Below are positions 57,774 through 64,000 of a stretch of 64,000 nucleotides of DNA, piece by piece (the first letter of the stretch is position 1; each line of letters begins with the position of its first letter). The DNA is from Candidatus Brocadia sp. (GTDB taxonomy: Bacteria; Planctomycetota; Brocadiia; Brocadiales; Brocadiaceae), in NCBI GenBank assembly GCA_021646415.1, contig SOEU01000002.1, positions 186,001 through 250,000 on the forward strand, read 5' to 3'. Both the position numbers and the translations under genes were made by a program. The notes beneath the pieces are model-generated. The model did not search any database. It had not been told where the DNA came from and saw only the letters and a list, made by a program, of their open reading frames with translations.

Positions 57774-59078
57774 CTAACGTTTTCGGCCAACACAGATATA
57801 ATTAAATCCCAGTTTCTTCACCTCGTCTGGTTCGTATATATTTCTGCCGTCGATTATATTCGGATGCTTTATTAATTGCTTGACTCTTTTTAGGTCAAGG
57901 TCTCTAAACTCATTCCACTCTGTCACGATAACCAGTGCATCACATCCTTTCACTGCGAAATATGGGTCGTCGCAGTATGTTACGTCTTGTAAAATCTTCT
58001 TCGCAGTTTCCTGTGCCTCGGGATCGAATGCCTTTATCTTCGCACCCAGCTCTTGCAGTTGCTGAATGATTGAGATGGAGGGTGCTTCCCTCATATCATC
58101 CGTCTTCGGCTTAAAAGCGAGTCCCCATATGGCTATATTTTTGCCTTTCAACACTGGCACGAGTTTCTTGATTTTTTCAATAAGAGACCTCTTTTGCAGC
58201 TCGTTTACTTCATCTACGGCAGTTAATATTTTTGCCTCTACGCCATTTGATTTCATGATCTCAATAAGGGCTTTGACATCTTTGGGAAAACAAGAACCGC
58301 CATATCCAGCACCTGCTTGCAGAAATCGGGGGCCTATTCTAGAGTCCAATCCGATTCCCTTTGCGATGGCCTTTATGTCACCTCCCACCTTTTCACAAAG
58401 TTGTGCCATCTCGTTCATAAAGGAAATTCGTGTTGCAAGCATTGCATTACTGGCATATTTAATTAATTCGGCACTACGAATGTCAGTAAACATAATGGGC
58501 TTGTCTGCCCTTGCAATGCCGCTATAGATTGATGTCATAATACGCTTTGCTTTTTCACTCTGCAACCCAATCACAATCCGGTCAGGATTCGTGAAATCCT
58601 TGATTGCTTCCCCTTCTCTCATAAATTCAGGATTAGAAACAAGATCGTATTTTATACGTTTATTTTGGAATGATTTTATCACCTTTCCGATTTTTTCTAA
58701 CGTTCCTACAGGAGCAGTACTCTTGTTCACAATAACTTTATATCCACCCATATGCCTTCCAATATTCTCTGCAACGGAGATAATGGCGGAGGTGTCTGCA
58801 CAATTATTAGCGTCTGGCGGTGTTCCCACGGCAATAAAAATAACTTCCGAATTTTGAATCCCTTCTTTGATATTTGTTGAAAAGGCAATCCTTTTTTCTC
58901 TTGCATTCCTATCTAGCATATCTTTCAAACCGGGTTCGTAGATAGGTATAATGCCTTTTTTCAAACTAGTTATCTTGTTTTTATCCACATCAATGCAAAT
59001 TACATCATTACCCATGTCCGAAAGGCATGTACCTGCAACAAGTCCCACATAACCACAGCCAATGCAACAGATTTTCAC
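57774..59078 (-). CDS. ugd: UDP-glucose 6-dehydrogenase
   Basis: The protein has 434 residues. It oxidises UDP-glucose to UDP-glucuronate with two NAD. Motifs are the NAD loop GCGYVGLVAGTCLSDMG, AVGTPP, VNKSTAPVGT, NPEFMREGEAI, the catalytic cysteine in GGSCFPKD, and AFKPKTDDMREAPS. The start is GTG with a perfect AAGGAGG 5 bases upstream. The product feeds polysaccharide or glycoprotein sugar synthesis and so fits the surface-glycan theme of the window. Confidence 0.96.
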   Translation of the reverse strand: MKICCIGCGYVGLVAGTCLSDMGNDVICIDVDKNKITSLKKGIIPIYEPGLKDMLDRNAREKRIAFSTNIKEGIQNSEVIFIAVGTPPDANNCADTSAIISVAENIGRHMGGYKVIVNKSTAPVGTLEKIGKVIKSFQNKRIKYDLVSNPEFMREGEAIKDFTNPDRIVIGLQSEKAKRIMTSIYSGIARADKPIMFTDIRSAELIKYASNAMLATRISFMNEMAQLCEKVGGDIKAIAKGIGLDSRIGPRFLQAGAGYGGSCFPKDVKALIEIMKSNGVEAKILTAVDEVNELQKRSLIEKIKKLVPVLKGKNIAIWGLAFKPKTDDMREAPSISIIQQLQELGAKIKAFDPEAQETAKKILQDVTYCDDPYFAVKGCDALVIVTEWNEFRDLDLKRVKQLIKHPNIIDGRNIYEPDEVKKLGFNYICVGRKR

Positions 59079-59119
59079 GTAACCCTCCTTAAATCATGAA
59101 AAGTTTTTCTTATAAAATA

Positions 59120-59167
59120 AAAAAGCAGTAAGAAAAATGAATTGTACATTAATCACTACTGCTTTTT
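59120..59167 (-). terminator. Candidate terminator of the exported protein at 59193
   Basis: On the minus strand AAAAGCAGTA pairs with TACTGCTTTT across a loop of about 27 bases, and the second arm runs into a T-rich stretch. It lies just downstream of the stop at 59193 and upstream of ugd. Confidence 0.5.
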
Positions 59168-59192
59168 AAACTTACAAGAAATTCTTTTTGGT

Positions 59193-59921
59193 TTATTGTA
59201 AAGGATTTTTCACTAACTTTGTACCAAAAGCGTGTGCTGTTTTCCCGATACGATATTCACCATCTACTGCGACGGTAATTTCTTTAACCATGCTATTGAT
59301 TGATACATTTTCAGGTTCACCATCGCTAAGTATGACTTTGTAGGATAAAGACCAATCTTTTATGTCCTTATCTGGATCGACAAACAAGGATCCAATTTTT
59401 TTCGAGAGGTCATTGATCTTTTCCGTTACGAAGATAAGCCGGATGTTATTAAGATTAACCAAACGTTCTTGATAAACCTTGGGACTTTGGTAAGCGGGTT
59501 TAAACTCGGGGATAAATTCAGCAACTCTTCCTAAGGGAATGGGAGCGTCCAAAAACTTTATTGAATATTCCTTTACGCGGTACGTTTTTTTTGCTTCGGA
59601 CAAATCTTCTCCATAATAGAACCGATACTCGAGATTATTACCGTTTCTTGTGAGATAATAGAAATCATGGATTATAACATCATACAAAAAGGTTGCCCTG
59701 AGGATACTTTCCTCTTCTGGTTTTACCATCATATATCGTCTGAAAGGTTCTTCTTCACAATATAAGTAAGTTGGCTCACCAAATTTTTCGTTGATTTCTG
59801 TTTTCGTTGCCCAAAGATAACCGTCATCTAACGTTTCTTTCGCATGTAAAGAACTCGCAGAAAAAAGACCCGCACTAAACAAACCCAAAACAGACAGAAC
59901 AAAACTCAATTTCCTCTTCAT
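59193..59921 (-). CDS. Exported protein of unknown function
   Basis: The protein has 242 residues from MKRKLSFVLSVLGLFSAGLF; the signal peptide probably ends at SLHA-KE. GGAAGG upstream places the start at 59921, although the frame is open to 60035. The mature part shows TEINEKFGEPTYLYCEEEP and alternating strands but no motif I recognise. ATKTEINEKFGEP is reminiscent of short repeats in outer-membrane lipoproteins of the SmpA/BamE type, where a polar helix precedes a G-x-P turn; that resemblance is weak. It stands alone with its own terminator. Confidence 0.65.
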   Translation of the reverse strand: MKRKLSFVLSVLGLFSAGLFSASSLHAKETLDDGYLWATKTEINEKFGEPTYLYCEEEPFRRYMMVKPEEESILRATFLYDVIIHDFYYLTRNGNNLEYRFYYGEDLSEAKKTYRVKEYSIKFLDAPIPLGRVAEFIPEFKPAYQSPKVYQERLVNLNNIRLIFVTEKINDLSKKIGSLFVDPDKDIKDWSLSYKVILSDGEPENVSINSMVKEITVAVDGEYRIGKTAHAFGTKLVKNPLQ

Positions 59922-60111
59922 AAATTCTCGTTCCTTCCCATTATTGCTTAATAGCCACAAGGTTGCACCTAAATCATTACGAAACAGTAAAAATAAAGAA
60001 AAAGTATATAAACAAGTAGTGTATTTGTCAATCAATAAATTGGTAAGTGGCGTTTTGCCTGAACATTATTCCTAAAGTATATCTTTAGTTATTCATAATT
60101 TTTTAAAATGT

Positions 60112-60140
60112 TTGACAATTCTGCCTATAATTGTTACAGA
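60112..60140 (+). promoter_or_regulatory. Candidate promoter of the gene at 60202
   Basis: TTGACA at 60112-60117 and TACAGA at 60135-60140 are separated by 17 bp. A TTGACA here argues against translation starting at the in-frame ATG that overlaps it. Confidence 0.45.
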
Positions 60141-60201
60141 TATAAACTATTGTATATTTACAAAGTATTCGTTAAACCTTATAGATAATGGGAATATAAA
60201 A

Positions 60202-60927
60202 ATGTTCAGAAGATTTTGTGTTTCGATAATTGTCATGCTTCTTACCTTAAAAACCTTACACGCCTTCGAATCCGGTACTATCCGGGGAAGGGTCATTGAT
60301 GGCTTTGGTAAACCTATTCCTTTTGCAGATATCGAGGCGTTGTCTGATGGGTCAAAATCGAAAACCAGTTCAGATCCAACAGGCACTTTTTCTGTTAGTT
60401 ATAATCCCGGCAATGTTAAGCTTACCTTCAGCAGGGAAGGATATGTCCCGGCATATATACCATTATCGTTTGAGGAAAAAACAGATCTTTCGATAGATGA
60501 CATTACCCTATGGAAGATACCACCTAAAGGTGGTCTCTTTGTTGTAGGTGACAGTGACTATATAGGAATTAATAACGGTGAATACTATTCTGAAAGCAGT
60601 AGTAAGGAAAGACGCTTTTATGTAAAAGGTTCACCAACGGTGATTAAAGGCCAAAATCTGAGGATTATTGATTTCCAAACAGATAATCCTTTGGTGATAG
60701 GGAAGACGCTTTATCGTGTGGATTCACAAGGTTCAGTTGGAAGTATAGTCTTTTATCCTTCGCAAAAATATGTTTTGAATAAAGAAGAGGATTCCTATAC
60801 GAAGATTGCCGATAATGTTGGTATGAGGAAAACGGATTTACCTCCGGGCCGGTATTTTTATTGTACAGGGGAGATTACCATACGGTCAAAGACCGGGTTT
60901 GGGTTCTTTTTCGAGATATCCTCTTAA
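60202..60927 (+). CDS. Exported protein with carboxypeptidase-regulatory-like domain
   Basis: The protein has 241 residues from MFRRFCVSIIVMLLTLKTLHA, a signal peptide. Next comes a beta-sandwich module (about 22-95) with GTIRGRVIDGFGKPIPFADI, DPTGTFSVSYNPG and LTFSREGYVPAYIPL, the CarboxypepD_reg-like pattern seen in many surface proteins. The C-terminal half is not recognised. The frame extends upstream to 60112, but that part overlaps the promoter. Probably a periplasmic or surface protein. Its last four bases overlap the end of ftsH on the other strand. Confidence 0.75.
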   Translation: MFRRFCVSIIVMLLTLKTLHAFESGTIRGRVIDGFGKPIPFADIEALSDGSKSKTSSDPTGTFSVSYNPGNVKLTFSREGYVPAYIPLSFEEKTDLSIDDITLWKIPPKGGLFVVGDSDYIGINNGEYYSESSSKERRFYVKGSPTVIKGQNLRIIDFQTDNPLVIGKTLYRVDSQGSVGSIVFYPSQKYVLNKEEDSYTKIADNVGMRKTDLPPGRYFYCTGEITIRSKTGFGFFFEISS

Positions 60928-62747
60928 ACAGAAGGTGTTTTTTTGTGGCCAGGTGCAGTCTCAGATATAATCTTCCTGAGTTCTTCGCCTTCGATAACTT
61001 CTTTTTCCAAAAGGAGTTTTGCGAGAATTTCTAAACGGTCTTTATTTTCTTCGAGGATACCCCTTACCCTTGCGTGAGTATCGAAGATGAGCCTCTTAAC
61101 CTCAGTATCAATATCCTTTGAAACTTCTTCACTCAGTTCTCGACTTGTGCGAAATCCCAGATCGAGGAATTGCGATCTTCTGCCGTTTTGGAATGTCATG
61201 GGACCCAATTTATCACTCATACCGTATTCCCTGACCATGCTCATTGCTATATCTGTTGCTCGTTCCAGGTCGTTCTGTGCCCCCGTGGAGACCTCATTAA
61301 ATTTAATTTCTTCTGCTACCCTGCCACCCAAAAGGACAGCAAGTCTGTCCAATAATTCTGACCGCGTCAATAAATAACGGTCCTCAGTCGGCAATTGTAA
61401 GGTATATCCAAGTGCAGAAATTCCCCGTGGAATAATGGAAATCCTGTGGACTTTATCGGCGCCAGGAACTGTTTCAGCCACTAAGGCATGGCCCGACTCA
61501 TGGTAGGCAATAATCTCCTGTTCCTTTTTGCTCATGACCTTTTTTTTCTTTTCTAGTCCGGCAATTACCCTGTTTATGGCTTCTTCAAAACTGTCCATTC
61601 CGACAGCCTCCTTACCTACCCTTGCGGCAAGAAGCGCTGCCTCATTGACTACGTTGGCCAGATCTGCACCAACAAATCCTGGCGTCCTTGCTGCAATGAT
61701 TTTTATGTCTACGTCCTTGCCAAGCTTTACATTTTTGCAGTGTACCTTTAATATCTCTTCCCGCCCTTTGATATCTGGTCTATCCACCAGAATATGTCTG
61801 TCGAATCTCCCAGGCCTCAATAAAGCAGGATCCAGTATCTCAGGTCTGTTGGTCGCTGCCATAAGAATAACACCTTTCCTTGTGTCAAATCCATCCATCT
61901 CGAGGAGAAGTTGATTCAGGGTGTTTTCACGTTCCTCGTGGCCGCCCGATATAGGTGCTGCTGCCCGCACTTTTCCCAGGGCATCAATTTCATCTATGAA
62001 TATAATACAAGGGGCTTTTTCTTGTGCCTGTGCAAATAAATCACGTACACGTGCGGCGCCGACTCCTACAAACATCTCAACAAATCCCGATCCTCCAATG
62101 GAAAAAAATGGTACTTTTGCTTCCCCTGCAACTGCCTTGGCGAGCAAGGTCTTTCCTGTCCCTGTGGGGCCAACCAGTAATACCCCTTTGGGAATCTTTC
62201 CGCCCAATCTTTGGTATTTTTGCGGGTTTTTAAGATAGTCTATGACCTCTTTCAATTCTTCCTTCGCCTCATCTACTCCCGCTACGTCGTCAAAAGTAAC
62301 ACCCGTATCCTTATCGATGTAAAGATTTGCCCTGCTCTTACCAATGGACATGAGTCCGGCCCCCGTTGCCCCACGCCTCATGCGCGACATCAGTATTAAA
62401 AATATTATCATGGGTATAAACCAAATAAAAAAAAGGCTTTGACCCCATCCGCCATTCGTTGTAGCAGAGAATTTTACATTATGCGCTATCAATTCCTTAA
62501 TCAGGTCTGGATCTTCTATCTTTACCGTTGTTACAATTTTTTTCGCCTTCTGTCCCTCTTCAGGTTTTAAAATCCCTTTAATAGTGGTGGAATCTATAAT
62601 TACCTCTTCCAGCTTATTTGCTTGAATCAGCTTCTTAAAATCGCTGTAAGGAATCTTTTCTGTTACTGAGAACGCAATACGGGGAACTGTTACTATAGCC
62701 AGAAAGAGGAAAATTACAAAGAGGCTAGGAAAAAATCTTTTCGTCAT
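60924..62747 (-). CDS. ftsH: ATP-dependent zinc metalloprotease FtsH
   Basis: The protein has 607 residues. Two membrane segments (about 5-25 and 105-122) flank a short periplasmic domain. The AAA domain has [28 protein letters not shown] and [19 protein letters not shown]. The protease site is HESGH (416-420) with the third zinc ligand expected in the later NDLERAT region. It degrades membrane and some soluble proteins. The periplasmic domain contains [20 protein letters not shown], somewhat longer than in E. coli. Planctomycetes often have several FtsH copies; this one is not next to hpt or folP. Confidence 0.96.
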   Translation of the reverse strand: MTKRFFPSLFVIFLFLAIVTVPRIAFSVTEKIPYSDFKKLIQANKLEEVIIDSTTIKGILKPEEGQKAKKIVTTVKIEDPDLIKELIAHNVKFSATTNGGWGQSLFFIWFIPMIIFLILMSRMRRGATGAGLMSIGKSRANLYIDKDTGVTFDDVAGVDEAKEELKEVIDYLKNPQKYQRLGGKIPKGVLLVGPTGTGKTLLAKAVAGEAKVPFFSIGGSGFVEMFVGVGAARVRDLFAQAQEKAPCIIFIDEIDALGKVRAAAPISGGHEERENTLNQLLLEMDGFDTRKGVILMAATNRPEILDPALLRPGRFDRHILVDRPDIKGREEILKVHCKNVKLGKDVDIKIIAARTPGFVGADLANVVNEAALLAARVGKEAVGMDSFEEAINRVIAGLEKKKKVMSKKEQEIIAYHESGHALVAETVPGADKVHRISIIPRGISALGYTLQLPTEDRYLLTRSELLDRLAVLLGGRVAEEIKFNEVSTGAQNDLERATDIAMSMVREYGMSDKLGPMTFQNGRRSQFLDLGFRTSRELSEEVSKDIDTEVKRLIFDTHARVRGILEENKDRLEILAKLLLEKEVIEGEELRKIISETAPGHKKTPSV

Positions 62748-63011
62748 TTTACCAGTTCCTACAATTGCACTTTTTGAAAAGTAAAATTTATTCTATCGAA
62801 CAAACAACGGCAATAATAAAATATATCAAATTATATACTTTTTTGGCAACTTATAATTTTATCTGGCTTATTCTTGCCGGTGTTATTTTGTGATATGTCA
62901 TTTGTTGTTGACTCATATAATAATAAGCCATACAATTAATTTAATAACACTTACATTGAAGATTAAAATGTGAAAACAAAAAATTTTTATGTCATTACAT
63001 ATTAAGTATTT

Positions 63012-63917
63012 ATGTTCATACCAAGTTATATAAATTTGTACAGGACGGGCAAACTTGATGAGAGGATTGTAAAGGCACGAAAATTATTAAAAGAGTGCCA
63101 GATATGTCCAAGACGATGCAAGGTCAACCGACTTGAAAATAAATTGGGGGTGTGTAAGGTAGGTAAATTGATGAAGGTTTCAAGTTATAACCCGCACTTT
63201 GGTGAAGAATCACCATTGGTCGGTACACATGGTTCCGGAACTATCTTTATTACCTCGTGCAGTCTAGGCTGCGTATTTTGTCAAAATTACGATATCAGCC
63301 ATCTCGGAGAAGGATATGAAGTTTCTTTTGAGCGATTCGCACAAATGATGGTCGAATTACAAAATATGGGCTGCCATAATATTAATTTTGTCACGCCCAC
63401 CCATGTCGTACCTCAGATACTCGAAGCGCTTCCCATTGCCATCAGGGACGGTTTGAACATACCCTTAGTTTATAACACCGGCGGGTATGATCTTGTGGAG
63501 ACCTTGCAACTCTTGGAAGGGGTCTTCGATATCTATATGCCCGATTTCAAGTTTTCCGACAACGATGTTGCAGCCAAATTTTGCAAGGCCGGAGACTATC
63601 CACAGGTGGCCATGAAAGCAATTAAGGAGATGCATAAGCAGGTAGGCGACCTTGTTGTAAACGACCGCGGTATTGCAGAGAGGGGGCTCATTGTCCGGCA
63701 TCTTGTTATGCCCAATGGATTGGCCGGGACGCACAAGGTCATGCAGTTCCTGGCCAAAGAAATTTCGCTAAATACCTATGTAAATATAATGGATCAATAT
63801 CATCCCTATGGTATTGCCCACAAATATCCGGAGATCAATCGGCGTATCAGCTTTGATGAATTCGGGGATGCCCTTCAAATAGCACAAGAAGAAGGTATCA
63901 CCAGGTTAGCCGATTAA
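63012..63917 (+). CDS. Radical SAM protein, PflA-like (COG1313 type)
   Basis: The protein has 301 residues. A first cysteine cluster, CQICPRRCKVNR and LGVCKVG, precedes the radical SAM motif CSLGCVFCQN (CxxxCxxC) near residue 84. Further blocks are NINFVTPTHVVPQI, YNTGGYDLVE, IYMPDFKFSD and RGLIVRHLVMPN. This is the uncharacterised PflA-related family, likely activating enzymes or modifiers of unknown target. The ATG has no strong ribosome-binding site. The 264 bp before it are AT-rich without clear elements, and nothing is seen in 63918-64000. Confidence 0.88.
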   Translation: MFIPSYINLYRTGKLDERIVKARKLLKECQICPRRCKVNRLENKLGVCKVGKLMKVSSYNPHFGEESPLVGTHGSGTIFITSCSLGCVFCQNYDISHLGEGYEVSFERFAQMMVELQNMGCHNINFVTPTHVVPQILEALPIAIRDGLNIPLVYNTGGYDLVETLQLLEGVFDIYMPDFKFSDNDVAAKFCKAGDYPQVAMKAIKEMHKQVGDLVVNDRGIAERGLIVRHLVMPNGLAGTHKVMQFLAKEISLNTYVNIMDQYHPYGIAHKYPEINRRISFDEFGDALQIAQEEGITRLAD

Positions 63918-64000
63918 GCTGCTTCATAGCATTATTGCAAAAACATCTTTTTGAAATTATTTAGCTTGCTTGTTTCAGTTGACAGTTGACGGTAAGCAGT

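Noticed and set aside
1-64000. CRISPR array, IS transposase, rRNA operon or prophage
   Set aside because: No regularly spaced repeats, transposase motifs, rRNA sequence or phage structural genes were seen.

Overview
The window reads as a chromosome segment of a Planctomycetota bacterium, most likely an anammox bacterium (Brocadiales: Ca. Brocadia, Jettenia or Kuenenia). This is an inference. It rests on four things: a division and cell-wall (dcw) cluster that stops after ftsQ with no ftsA or ftsZ, an octaheme hydroxylamine-oxidoreductase-like c-type cytochrome, a prepilin with a planctomycete-style C-terminal H-x9-DG motif, and moderately AT-rich DNA. No rRNA is present to prove it.

Layout. 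1-7.4 kb is an accessory island. It holds the tail of a DNA methyltransferase and, much further on, a complete helicase-nuclease restriction subunit. Between them lie a DUF559 nuclease gene bounded by structured inverted repeats, an 18-codon relic of another restriction subunit, two HEPN-type proteins with RxxxxH motifs, two MNT nucleotidyltransferase antitoxins, and broken HepT, VapB-like and VapC genes. 7.5-24.7 kb carries queA (minus strand), then the dcw cluster mraZ-rsmH-ftsL-ftsI-(small protein)-murE-murF-(sensor kinase)-mraY-ftsW-murG-murC-ddl-ftsQ. murD, murB, ftsA and ftsZ are absent from their usual places. MraZ-type 10-bp spaced boxes precede mraZ.

24.7-34.7 kb has a prepilin gene, tRNA-Leu(GAG) and a type II secretion operon (gspD-I-J-K-L-M-C-F) without gspE or gspG, ending in a family 2 glycosyltransferase. 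34.7-44.7 kb has four large membrane glycosyltransferases, each fused to one or two PA14 domains, plus the decayed relic of another PA14 domain. 44.8-47.8 kb is a minus-strand operon of a family 2 glycosyltransferase, a B12-binding radical SAM enzyme and a methyltransferase.

48-64 kb carries two small coiled-coil or basic proteins, aroK, a fused aroD-aroE gene, leuA, the octaheme cytochrome, tRNA-Leu(CAG), smpB, a receiver domain lacking its phospho-acceptor aspartate, a PBP4-type peptidase, a PmtA/UbiE-like methyltransferase, UDP-glucose dehydrogenase, two exported proteins of unknown role, ftsH, and a PflA-like radical SAM protein.

Themes. Much of the window builds the cell envelope: peptidoglycan synthesis and remodelling, protein export, and surface glycosylation. 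The accessory island is a graveyard of defence and toxin-antitoxin genes. Short palindromic repeats recur through the window; two of them sit in frame inside otherwise intact genes (the restriction subunit and aroDE).
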